Shown here: one piece after another, positions 11,042 to 21,793 of the stretch
Position numbering within the stretch: the first letter of the stretch is position 1
How the letters are laid out: each line of letters opens with the position of its first letter
Assembly (NCBI GenBank): GCA_001972305.1
Contig: BDDD01002364.1
Span: 124,001-188,000, forward strand
DNA: 64,000 bases
Source: Cephalotus follicularis
Lineage: Eukaryota > Streptophyta > Magnoliopsida > Oxalidales > Cephalotaceae
Direction of reading: 5' to 3'
Made by a program: the position numbers and the translations under genes
Notes under the pieces: model-generated
Seen by the model: the letters and a program-made list of their open reading frames with translations, nothing else
The model's database searches: none
What the model was told of the DNA's origin: nothing

Positions 11042-11689
11042 GCTATAGGATGATGACTGTTGCTTTTATAGTGGAAAGCGTGGACATTGGAGATCACAGT
11101 GCAGTGAGTTCCAAAAGTCCAAGCAAGAGGTGCCTCAAGGTCATGTACTTTCATGATTGAGCTTTTTCTAGCTACTAATGTTAGTTCAACTTGGGTTTTG
11201 GATTCAGGTTGTGGAACTAATATTTGTAACTCTTTGCAGGGGCTAAGAGGTGCTAGACAGCTGAGAGAGGCTGAAGCTTTGGACTTGCGCTTAGGTGATA
11301 GATCGAGGATTCACACCATGGCAATAGGCGTTTTTGAATTGTTTTTGGGAAATGGCCATGTAATTAAACTTCATCCATTTTATTTTGTCAAGAACCTTGT
11401 AAGAAACGTTGTTTCTGTTTCATATTTGAATAAGATGGGCATGGAGCTCACTTTTTCTGCATATGGCTGTAGACTTATACATAACAATGTTCTTTTATGT
11501 GATGGACACATTGACAATGGGATCTAAGTTTTAAATACAAATGCACAAATGGCTTTAACAATTCAAACTGGAACAAGCACTATAAGACAATGAGAGATAT
11601 GCGATGTAAACCCTTCATACATATGGCATTGTAGATTAGGTCATCCTAGTCAGGCTAGACTAGCACGCTTGGTTAAGGATGGTCTTTTA
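11042..11689 (+). pseudogene. Copia-A zinc knuckle, protease and pre-integrase domain
   Basis: At about 11,058-11,110 a gag zinc knuckle reads CCFYSGKRGHWRSQC, with one cysteine changed to serine. The frame 11,153-11,527 carries the copia protease active site WVLDSGCGTNIC, then RQLREAEALDLRLGDRSRI and VSYLNKMGMELTF. After a stop, the pre-integrase motif WHCRLGHPSQARLARLVKDGL is readable around 11,620-11,689. The element is then interrupted by the copia-C LTR at 11,690. The rest of its integrase and RT is not found in this window. Confidence 0.88.
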
Positions 11690-12859
11690 TGTTAGAGATA
11701 AAGTGCTGCGAGCTAGTGTCGAGCTTGTATTTACTTTATCTTGTATAAACGATTTATAGATTCAATAAAGATGTTTATGTTTTATCAACGGCTATGAGTT
11801 CATTTCTTTAATACATCTTTATTAATTGTAAATGAATGTCTTGGAATAAAGATAGAGAACCAAGTTTATGATGAGATCATGGTGTGAGAATTGGAATCTC
11901 GGTATAATTTATTTCGAATCTTCCTGGTCATAGGATTGACACTCAGGGCATGATCAATCCGAATAGACCAGCACATACTATCGGATCGGTAAGCAGAGGG
12001 TGACTGATCTCACACTTACTCGCATGGATGATTCTATGACAACTACGTGGGTGCTCATTTAATGAGTTCACTAAAGGTGACTATTGATAGAATATCTGTA
12101 TGGAGTTTTACTTACATGTCAGATAGAATTCTAGTTTTACAGCAGTGCATGTGGTCCTTGGACATGAGCCGTCACTAGATGTCTTATGCATAGGGTGCTG
12201 TGTTTTGATGATGCTTAAATACATATTCTAGAAGTGTATACAGGCATTAGCTGGATATAGTACGCTTATGTATGGAGGCATGTGAACTGGCAACAATGAA
12301 TCCATTGCTTCTAATAAAAGAATATTATGCTCAGGATGATTTTCATTAGCGATTAAACGACTGGTCAGGCTAGCCACGATATCAAGAGTGTGATATCATT
12401 GGTTGAATATTAGAGGGACACCTCTAATATTATTTAGGCTAATGAAAGATAGTCACGAGGATAAAGATTAAATTATTGGGGTCTGACATAATCCGTACCC
12501 TAGATTTAATTAGAACATTGTCAATGGAGGGACTATACATGCATGTACCTGTAAATAGTGGTTCACAAATTATTCATATTATGTGGGGGTCGTTATGTAT
12601 TGCTAGATGTCTATGTCGACCAGTAGGATGCCTGAGATTAAATTGATAAATTAATCTTTGAAGAAAAGAATTACAAGAGTTTTAATTCGGTATGTTCAAG
12701 AAAATATTTTTTATGTGATAATAAATATTTAATTGAATAATTATGAGCATCACAATATTAATCCTACAGCCAGAGTAATGGTGAACCCATAGGGTCACAC
12801 ACAATACGAGCTAATATTTCCAACACGTGATGAGAGAAAAATAATTTGGATGCTATTTC

Positions 12860-12901
<42 letters not shown>

Positions 12902-12952
12902 GGTTTTATGCATCTAGATATTTTATTGTCTAATCGCCATAAGGTTCCAACA
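11690..12952 (+). repeat. Copia-C 5' LTR
   Basis: Starts TGTTAGAGATAAAGT and ends GGTTCCAACA, followed by a primer site. A second, differently truncated copy occurs at 50,142. Compared with that copy it lacks the stretch holding the likely TATA region; a TA microsatellite (12,863-12,898) lies at the join. No matching 3' LTR is in the window, so copia-C is incomplete. It inserted into the copia-A integrase region. Confidence 0.88.
12863..12898. repeat. (TA)n microsatellite
   Basis: An uninterrupted TA tract of about 18 units inside the copia-C LTR, at the point where this copy and the 50,142 copy stop matching. Confidence 0.95.
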
Positions 12953-12954
12953 AA

Positions 12955-12967
12955 TTGGTATCGGAGC
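12955..12967 (+). promoter_or_regulatory. Copia-C primer-binding site
   Basis: TGGTATCGGAGCC, one base away from the tRNA-iMet complement (TGGTATCAGAGCC), lies two bases after the LTR end CCAACA. Confidence 0.9.
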
Positions 12968-13877
12968 CGGATTTGATGCATATATATAGTTAGAAACATG
13001 TTTGTTGATGATATGCTTGAATTGTTAGGGTTTAATCCGTGAGAAGGAAGCATGGGATGCAAACTTGTGATTCCCTGCTGTCGTGAAAGCGTCGATGCCT
13101 TTGAGAAAAGCGTCGATGTCTATGCGTGATACCACTGCAGAATCGCACAAAGATGCGTAAAACGTCAACGCCTTTGAGAAAAGCATCGACGCTTATGGCG
13201 TTAAAACTGCGCCTTCATTCGACGAAAGTGTCGACGCTTGAGGAAGTGTCAATGCTTACGTTGTTAAGCACTAACGTTTTAGAAGCTTTCATAGCAAAGC
13301 GCGAAAGAACAGCAATAAGCGTTGACGCTTAACGCATGGACGTCGACGCTTTCTATTGAAGCGTCAACGCTCTGGTGTGAATTTACGGGAAACGAGTTTT
13401 TCCAAATTACCCAATCAATTGTCTATATTTTTCAAAATATATCTATCATGTTTAATTTTTTATTCAATGAGATTGAATATGCATGATGGTATGGCTATGG
13501 ACTTGACCTGGTTTGTCTTATTTAATTCAAGTGTTGAATGTATGGTTTTTATTTTTCATATTTTTGGGTTGTAATAAATTTTGAGACTTGCATGTCTCTC
13601 TTCTCTCTCTTAATTTGTATCTGTATTTCTTCTTCAACCCCTTGTAACTCCCCTTGATTTATTTCAAGGTTTCTGTAGTGTATAGTTGGTATTATGTAAT
13701 TGAAGAGCGAGCGTCACAACAGAAGCAAGTTGGACGAGAACGAAGATATTACAAGACCCATGCATGTATGAGAGCAAATGTATGACTGTAATAACATACC
13801 TAGGAATGAGACCAGCAGCCTGTTTGAAAGTCAAACAAGTTGCAGTAGTAAAGTCCATAACCTGCCATTAGATTATA
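12968..13877 (+). other. Copia-C leader with GCGTCGACGC array
   Basis: Untranslated leader. Near-palindromes of the type GCGTCGACGC begin at 13,089, 13,110, 13,162, 13,183, 13,228, 13,246, 13,268, 13,319, 13,340 and 13,361. Most steps are 18-22 bp, and the last three are exactly 21 apart. A/T-rich leader without convincing coding content follows. Copia-B1 interrupts it at 13,883; the leader resumes at 26,146. Confidence 0.75.
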
Positions 13878-13882
13878 GTATG
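13878..13882. repeat. Target-site duplication GTATG of copia-B1
   Basis: GTATG occurs directly left of the LTR start (TGTTGGAT at 13,883) and at 26,141-26,145 directly right of the LTR end (CCAACA at 26,140). Confidence 0.92.
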
Positions 13883-16493
13883 TGTTGGATTAGGGTGTCA
13901 CTGCAAACCACGAGAAGGCTGCAGACATATGTTGTTGACATATGACATACTCTTGAATCATACATTCTTAGTTCCATTCATGTTTTATTGTGCATTTTAA
14001 ATAAAAGATTGGCATCTGGCTATATGTATTATCCCATACCGTCTCTACGGATCAGTTGATCACCATGTCAACAGAATACACATATAGCACCCTGTCCGTA
14101 AAGGTTTGGATCTCATGCCAAGAGGTTATGAGGATGAGATCCTTACTCCCTTGTGACAAAAGTTCCAAGTCATAGCATCACTTTCTTAGGGAAATTGATG
14201 AACCGCAAAGACTTGCCGTGTTATGCTTGCTCCGAATGGTAAAGGAAGATGGATCATCTCATTTCCATTTGGGTTTTACCCTAAAGCTGATGCAGGGTGC
14301 GTGTAGAGGCACGACACTGAACCGACCCACCATAGGTTATCTATTTGGAGAGTCAACACCTCTATCAATAGAGTTCCTATTGTCGCGGTAATGCTTAGTC
14401 AAAGGTGACTAGTAGATCAAATGTGATTTATGATGTATCTTTAGACCTGAGCGGCTGGCATACGTTGTGTGGTAACTACTTGGCTTTGATTTTCACCTTC
14501 CCCAGCACTAGCCACGTGCTGGCAAAAGGGTTGTCTTTGGGCCTTGTGGGAGCTGCGCTGAGATGTGTGGGCGAGTGCGCAAGATGGGATCGTCACACCC
14601 GTGTTGAGGGTTATAGGCTCTAACATCTGTGACCGTTGAAGACTTAAAGTCCTGGCCAGGCACTGGGAGATTGGGAACGAGAGGTTTCAAGAGATATCCC
14701 TCATAGTCTCAGTGCGTTCATAGAAGTATAGTTATCACGGTTTTATGTTGGGGTGACATTTATCCAAACCCTAGTCCACGGTCATAGCCAAGATGATGAA
14801 TGATACAGGGCACGTAAACCGATGATAGTGATAAAGTACTGGGGAACCGGTTAACGATTGATAGACGTGGTACTTTTTGTTCCACGAACCCGGGGGTGAT
14901 TATAGATCACACTGGGGCTATTACCTGGATAGTCGTACCAGAACTTAGGGATGTTCTGGGAAATTTATCATCGTATCGGAAATTCACCAGGCTTCCCGCC
15001 TGATTATTGGAAAAGTGACGTATGCTGCACACATGCTCGCTTGGTGATAAATCTAGTTTTTTAACTAGTAAATATTATTTTTACATTAGTGGTTTGTTTT
15101 TCGTTCCACTAATAGTCATCTTGATATATAAGATATTTGAAGACGGTGATTTAATTTTAATAAATAAAAATTAAAGAGAGGGTCTTTAATTATTTAAAGT
15201 GAGAGACTTTAATTAAATCATAAAAGAGAGAAACATGTTTCATTAACTGAGAGAATTATTAAACATGTGGGAGAAAAAAATTAATTTTGAAAGAGATTTT
15301 AATTAAGAGAGGGAGAGAGAGAGGGAGAGAGAGAGAGAGAGAGAGACTTAATTTTAATTAAGTCAATTCAGTCAAAAGTTTTTTTTACTTAATCTCTCTC
15401 ACACTCTCTCCCTTTTCATAATCTCTCCCGTGCATTTTGGGTGAGGGAGAAGCGTGCTACGTGTCCGCACAGCGTAGGGGCGCTGTTCGGCCGAGGAAGA
15501 TGACCGGTGCTTCGCGCCGGTGGCCGATTTGGTGGCGTATGTCCTCCCTAGTATGCCTCCTTCCCTCTCTATCTCCCTTTTCTCCCTCTTTCTCCCTGTT
15601 TCTCTTTGGCGGCAAAATCTTGTTTCTGTCGCCGTCGCTTGCTCCAGCGTCTCTTTTCCACCGTCGTTGGTCTCAGTGGGTGGAGCCTTCATGGCTCTAC
15701 CTATTCCGACCTTAGACTAGGTGTTCCCGGTGTCTCTTGGCCGGTGTTTGTGCGTGGTGAGTCAACTGGGTGAGTTGACGCATCGGGATGCTGTGACTTG
15801 GCGTTCTGCACCGAGTCACGGCGAGTCTTGGGTTGGGGTGTGTCAGCTAGTGTCGCTGAGCCATTTGGTGGCTTGGCAGCCACTGATGACGAACGGCGAG
15901 TCAACCCTGTGACTCGCCGCAGGCCGTTCTCTAAGTTCCAGGCCAAGTCTTGCCGAGTCTTGGCCACCAGTGCGTTCGTTGTGGTGTTTGCATCCACGTA
16001 TGTCAAGGCTGGTCTATGACGAGTTTATCGAGACTCACTGAGTCTGAAGTCAGTGAGTCCTCACCTCTGGCCGCCATCTTCTCGGGCGTTTCCCGGCATG
16101 TCTCTGCCAGATATTGATAGAGCTATTTCTTCTTAGTCCGTTGGTGTTAACATCAGACCAAACGTGGACTGTCCGAAAACAGGCGGTGTTACCGGTGAAC
16201 GGCATTTGCTACTACAAGCGTGTAGAGACAAAGTGGTGGAGCCTCCAACGTTGGTATGATTGCTTCACTCTCACCTTTATCTTTACCGACGTGTGTTCGG
16301 TTTATCTTTATGTGCATGCTTTCTTTTGTTTTTTGTTCGATTGTTAATTAAACGGAGATCCTAGGCTTTTATTGGGTACTAAGAAGTTAGTGTGGACCAT
16401 GACTTGCAGTCTTGGTGTTTTTAAAAAATTAAAATTATACACACTTGCGTCCTAGGACCAAATCGACTAGGAACCCTTGCCAGGTTTCCAACA
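13883..16493 (+). repeat. Copia-B1 5' LTR
   Basis: Runs from TGTTGGATTAGGGTGTC to TTTCCAACA. It contains a GA microsatellite (about 15,307-15,347) and then an unusually GC-rich block (about 15,430-16,100) dense in GAGTC and GACTC words. Overlapping frames on both strands in that block (15,399-15,720, 15,701-16,019) are by-products of the base composition. It pairs with 21,415-26,140 apart from the D1 replacement. Confidence 0.93.
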
Positions 16494-16495
16494 AG

Positions 16496-16508
16496 TGGTA
16501 TCAGAGCG
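16496..16508 (+). promoter_or_regulatory. Copia-B1 primer-binding site
   Basis: TGGTATCAGAGCG, two bases after the LTR end; it matches the tRNA-iMet complement except for its last base. Confidence 0.94.
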
Positions 16509-17949
16509 ATCCGTTTAATTTCAATTGGACTTTAATTTCGGTTTTGGTAGTTATTTTGGAAAAAATAAAGTACCTGAAATTCTGGTTTAATTCACTTCTC
16601 ATGGTTATTTTATAAAATAAAATATTATTTTTCGGGAAACTAGGTTTTAAATAATCTAGTGGGAGGTTTATTGGAGTGTCGGCGGACTTGTGGAATTATT
16701 TCGATTGGCCATCGGGAATTGAAATTACTTGTGTTTATTTAAAGTCTATAGTGGATGTAGATTTTAAATGTCTTATGCATGATGGCTGGTTATGGGACTG
16801 GACCTAGCTTTTGATTTCTTTTGTGGATGATTTAATTTGCTTTGTTAACTTGTGCTTTTATTTGTTCTGTAATTTGGTTGCCTACGTGCACCATTAATTC
16901 CTTATTTGTATTATTCTCTCTGTCCCTCCCATTTGTATTCTGTTCTTTATTTTTTAAATGTATTTTGAGAAATTTCTTTTTGTAAACAAAGAAGAGAAGA
17001 ATAACAAAGGAGCTTGTAGAGGAAGATAAAGGAAGTTACAAGACCAAGTGAAGGCCATGTATGCGTGGTTCATTTTGTAATAAAGTAGTTTTAAATAGTT
17101 CACCTAGGAGATCGAGTGGTCACATTGGCATGTGTGATCACTCATAGATTTAGTCCCTGGCCACACCATATTTATTTCTAAGTGGGAAATAGGTTGCATG
17201 AGATGGATGTTTTCTTTTTGCAAACAATCCAAACACGTCAAGCATGATAAGCCGCTCAATTGGATTGGAAGATAATATCAATCTAATTAACGGCATGGTA
17301 ATATATAAAATTTGATGAGTCCAAATTCCTCCAACTTGTGAAATAATAAGTCCATAAGCGGTGGGACATAAGGTTGTCCCATCATTGGCCTTCCATAGTT
17401 TTCGTTGAATGGTGTGGACATATTGGGGATAGCACTGCCAAAGCAGAACTCCCCCGTATGACCATTTCTGTTCAATTTCAGTGTGAGGTGCACTGGAATG
17501 AAATAATCATGTTTTGGCACTCTGACAGGCCAAAGCGTGTGGGTGTCAAAACGGGTTCATTTCTTTGAGGATTGTGGGTTCGAACTTATACCGGGGTCAT
17601 ACTATTAGCACGCCAAAGCTGTGGATTGTATGGGCTGGGAGGCCGCAACTTGTATCGAATCTTACATTTTGGGCAAGAGGCCCTAATGTAAATATGGTGC
17701 TTTAAGCCTAACTATTCGCTATTGTGGTTTGTCATGCCAAAGCTGAGATCATGATAGGGCGAGATAGATTCAGATCCCCAATAGGAGGCAAGAAGCTTCT
17801 CGAGTTCCACATTGGAGGTGTGAGATAAGATTAGAATAGTGGGAGAAGCCATAATTATATAAGACCAAGGATTATGATAATAACATAAATGGAATGATCT
17901 GTTAATATTCTCTTTCTTTTTCCTCATATAGGTTGCTAGTTTTCACATA
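16509..17949 (+). other. Copia-B1 leader with hairpin series
   Basis: An untranslated leader of about 1.4 kb. The first part is A/T-rich. From 17,341 it matches the copia-A leader and folds into serial hairpins: 17,419-17,429 with 17,450-17,460; 17,511-17,520 with 17,533-17,542; about 17,597-17,605 with 17,625-17,633; 17,662-17,668 with 17,685-17,691; and 17,719-17,729 with 17,747-17,757. Four of the loops contain GCCAAAGC. It ends in a pyrimidine tract and TATAGGTTGCTAG, a possible 3' splice site before gag. Confidence 0.78.
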
Positions 17950-18430
17950 CTTGATTATATACTCAAATTGGCAAACAGCACAAACCAACATCAAACACGT
18001 TTAACACTCCTAAACTTGAACATCCATATTTCATTGAATGGAAACGCGTTTAGCGTAACATTCTCATGAGCATGAGAGTCACTCATGTCATAACTATGAT
18101 AACCCTGAGCTAGTGAACGATGTATCTGACCATCACAATGTCAGTTGAGCTAAATGGTGGAACGAAGATTATCGAGCTCGTACCCTATCAATTGTTGGCA
18201 TATTGCCACAATCTCGCATGATCGGGTTATGCACTAACAAACCTTGTGTGTCATGCTTACACAACTAAAAACCTTAGTGCAAAGGGATTCCATTCTAGAA
18301 AGGATCAAAAGTTTTATATGGAGTTTGCCTACTTCCATTGTGGGAAGCTGAGGCAATTGGAAGAGATATAATTTGTTCCTATAGTCCAAAGTAGGAAATA
18401 CCTTATGGTTGTGTACTTTCATGTTTTATC
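17950..18430 (+). pseudogene. Copia-B1 gag remnant
   Basis: Readable in pieces only: FNTPKLEHPYFIEWKR, then NILMSMRVTHVIT, and near 18,325 a degenerate zinc knuckle (YFHCGKLRQLEE). The position between leader and protease and the similarity to the copia-B2 gag (minus strand, 32,500-32,700) support the call. Several stops and indels are present; no frame exceeds about 60 residues. Confidence 0.7.
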
Positions 18431-18985
18431 TAGTTTACAATGTAAGTTCAATTTGAGTAGTTGGCTCAGATTGTGAGACTAACATTTGTAACTCTTTGCA
18501 GGTTGCTGAGAAACGCTAGACAGCTGAGAGAGCTGACAAAGTTATGGACTAGCGCCATGGTGATGCATCGAGGATTCATACCTATGTAGTAGGCATTTAT
18601 GAATTGTATATTTTTTTTGTAAATGGTTATGTAATAAAGATATGATCTCTGTATATGAAGAACATTGTATGGAATTTTGTTTCTAAGTGATATATGTATA
18701 AGATGAGCTGGAAGCTCAATTTTTTTGGTATAAATTCTTAGTCTTATACATTTCAATGTTCTAGTTAGTGCAAGAGGCACGTGGACATAAGAGATCTATG
18801 TCTTATTCAATTACCATAACATTATATTAACAATTCAAAGGAACAAATTAATAAAAGATATAAATCCTTCATTATTATTGCATTGTTGATTAGGTCATCC
18901 TAGAGATGCTAGGAAAACACAATGGTTAAGGATGATCTATGAGGACATCCAGGACATGTGGTCCTCTCCAACGTGTGCACCATGT
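18431..18985 (+). pseudogene. Copia-B1 protease and pre-integrase remnant
   Basis: Near 18,460-18,620 the plus strand reads VVGSDCETNICNSLQ and HGDASRIHTYVVGIYELY, homologous to the copia-A protease (LDSGCGTNICNSLQ). The active site here reads GSDCE, so the DSG triad is lost. The pre-integrase motif follows at about 18,868-18,940 (a decayed LGHP-type region). Many stops are present. Confidence 0.72.
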
Positions 18986-19860
18986 GTGATTGGTGTGATG
19001 ACCAAATCTCCCTTCTCCGTGTGAGGAGATAGGATGGGGGAAATATTAGGTTAAGTTCACACCGACGGTAGTGAACCATTATCGGTTAATGCAAATGGAG
19101 ATTTTCACTACTTCAATACCATCATCGGTGTTTTATCACGATTTTGGGTAAGTGTTTCAAGAGGAAAACAAGTCTAAATCCTAAGAAAGAGTCATGGATT
19201 TATGACTAGAAGTAAATAATGGTAAGGTCCATTATGTCTTTTATACATCTTCCAAATCTTCTTCTGGGTAATGCACTGCAGTTGGCAGAGTATATACTAA
19301 TCCAGATTCCTTTGAAATCCGTTCCCTTCGATATCAAGAGGATATCATATGATCAAGGAGATCATAAATGGAGGAAACCCAGCCTAAGCCTTTTGAGGGT
19401 TAAGGCTGTCCAGTTTATATAAGAAGGCGAAAACCTTCTAAGCTGGAGGCATGATTGAGACATTGCCGGTTTGTGGAATATTCTAAGATGTGCTTAGGAT
19501 ATTACTTCTACCATCCCTGTGAAGAAATATGGTTTTATTTTGTGTACTGCAAAATTCCTAGAGAAGGAACACCTGATTGCAGGAAGCAGTGGGAGTTAGG
19601 TGAAACAAAGAGAGTTTCCACCAGATAGAAACCCATAGGATAATAAGGAATTAGAAGTTTATTCTTCTAAAGACATAATTGGGACATGATCCCAATCTGA
19701 GATAGAGTCTAGGTAAGGCACTCCTCTAGAGAGGAGATCAGGCAAAGGTTTTCGACAACGCCTGAGAAATGAGGTTTTCTCATTAAGGCACTGACAAACC
19801 TAACGTCAGTGAGATGATGAGCCTGTCAGCTACAAGGAAGTGTGAAGAGCACTAATTCCA
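18986..19860 (+). pseudogene. Copia-B1 integrase remnant
   Basis: Pieces of a Ty1/copia integrase: a short CAPC cysteine pair near 18,970, VHTDGSEPLSVNANGDFHYF (the usual first catalytic aspartate region) near 19,050, and LLGNALQLAEYILIQIPLKSVPFD near 19,260-19,330, the familiar region after the core, followed by WRKPSL. Many stops break it. The stretch to 19,860 is the variable integrase-RT linker with no clear motif. Confidence 0.72.
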
Positions 19861-20820
19861 GGACATGATAAGAGATCATGAAATCCAAAAACGACTCCAT
19901 ATACGCCTACCAAGTGAGGGACTTGGTATAGACACCCAAAGGCTTAAAATCCTATCAGATGCAAGTAAATCTTCAAGAGGGAGATTGGCGTTAATGGTAA
20001 AGGTTGAAACCTTTTTAAAGCGCAATTGGTTGCGAAAGGATATACACTAAGACAAGAGGTCTGTATACTGAGAACTTTATGACCAGTTGCAATGCTTTAG
20101 TCCATTCGGATTATGCTTGATTTTGCCGCTCATTGTGATAATGAGCTATGACAAATGGATGTCAAGACAGTCTGTAAGAGTGACTATCTTGAAGAGGAGA
20201 TCTTTATGTCCCAAACCCGAGGAGTTTACATCTGAGAAGCATTCGCACAAGAGGTGCAAGATCCAAAGGTCTATGACCTTAAGCAAGCATCCTGTAGCTG
20301 AAATATCCATTTTGATTTAATCAAAGATATGCATAAGCCTAATGTCTACCGGAAACAAGATAACCCAGAAATCACTTTCTTGGCGTTGTATGTAGAAGAC
20401 ATACTACACATAGAGAATGATGTAGGTATGTTGAAGTACAGTTAAGCAATAACTTCTCCACAAAGGATTTGGGAGAGGCTTTCTACGTTTTAGAGAATGG
20501 AGATCTAAAGAGTATATCGAGTAGATTGCTTGGACTTTCCCAAAGCCAGTACATCAGCAAAGTGCTGAAATGGTATGGAACGAATTCCATATATGGCTTA
20601 CTGCCAATTAGCCAAGGAATTCACCTTTCCAAGAGGATGTCTTCTAAGTCTTATGAGGAGAGGACACGCATGAATAGAAAACCTTATGCTTCGGCAATAG
20701 GCTCAATCATTTATGCCATACTTTGTACTGAGCCTGATGTCAATATGCCTAAGGGTCTAGCTAGTCGATTTCAGTCCAGCCCCTGTAAGAGAAATATGGA
20801 CATAGTCAAGAGGATATAAT
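19861..20820 (+). pseudogene. Copia-B1 reverse transcriptase remnant
   Basis: Copia RT in order but interrupted: a decayed lead-in (NWLRKDIH, where the family has a VAKGY-type motif), MDVKTVCKSDYLEEEIFMSQ near 20,155 with the first catalytic aspartate, a disrupted second box near 20,390, then the 116-residue frame 20,469-20,819 with LLGLSQSQYISKVLKWYG, PISQGIHLSKRM and PYASAIGSIIYAILCTEPDV, the classic copia RT/RNase H border. At least eight stops lie in the expected frame. Confidence 0.88.
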
Positions 20821-21400
20821 GCCTGTGAAAGACTCAGGATTATTTCTTGACACATGGAGAATATAGTAAATTGAGACATAAGAGTTGGGTTAACTCTAAT
20901 TTCAATTCTGATCTGGATGATCACAAATTCATTTCAGGATATGTGTTGATCCTGAATGGAAGTGCTGTGTGAGTGGGAGGAGTTTGTGGTAGTCGAGGAC
21001 TGCAGACTTCACCAGAGAATAAAAGTATGTTGCAACCTGTGATACCGGTTATGGTAGCTGGTTTGGCTGCGAATGTTCATTGTGGAACTTTCTGAGGTTC
21101 CTTCCATCATTGTACAGTTGTGCAGCATAGGGATGACGATCGGACTTTGCACAAACCTTGGAACTCGGGTCTTATTACCGCCCAAACATATACAACAACG
21201 GTATCATTTGATCGTGGAGATCATAGATGAATATAACATCTAAAGAGGGATGTTATTGAGGAAACATAGGAGACATCATGAGAGTAGATGTCACCATAGA
21301 GAGAGTCGCGCAAGAAGCGAACTCAGCAGACCCACTGACCAAGGCCATAAGCAGTGCTAGAGTGCGATATGCATAGGTTGGAGGTCGTCATGGCTGGAGG
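20821..21400 (+). pseudogene. Copia-B1 RNase H remnant
   Basis: After QSSPCKRNMDIVKRI the plus strand reads SNFNSDLDDHKFISGYVLILNGSAV, matching the copia RNase H core. It then runs to the 3' end of pol (GHGWRAK-like text just before 21,400). Stops are frequent. The domain directly abuts the purine tract and 3' LTR, as expected. Confidence 0.82.
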
Positions 21401-21414
21401 GCCAAGTGGGAGAT
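21401..21414 (+). promoter_or_regulatory. Copia-B1 polypurine tract region
   Basis: The purine-rich run AAGTGGGAGA ends four bases or fewer before the LTR start at 21,415. The equivalent in copia-B2 reads AAGTAGGAGA on the minus strand just above 29,620. Confidence 0.85.
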
Positions 21415-21793
21415 TGTTGGATAAGGGTGTCCCTGCAAGCCACGAGAAGGCTCAAACCATATATTGTTGACATATGACATACTCTTGAATCGTACATTCT
21501 TAGTTCTATTCATTTTTTATTGTGCATTTTAAATAAAAGATTGGCATCTGGCTATATATATTATCCCATACCGTCTCTATGGATCAGTTGATCACCATGT
21601 CAACAGAATACACATATAGCGCCCTGTCCATAAAAGGTTGGATCTCGTGCCTGAGAGGTTATGAGAATGAGATCCTTACTCCCTTGTGACAAAAGTTCCA
21701 TGTCATAGGTTCACTTTCTTAGGGAAAATGATGAACCGCAAAGACTTGCCATGTTATGCTTGCTCCAAATGGTAAAGGAGGATGGATCATCTC

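Noticed and set aside
15399..16019. Overlapping open frames on both strands (also 25,060-25,654)
   Set aside because: They fall in the GC-rich part of the copia-B1 LTRs, where stops are rare; the frames differ between the two LTRs and match no family I know.
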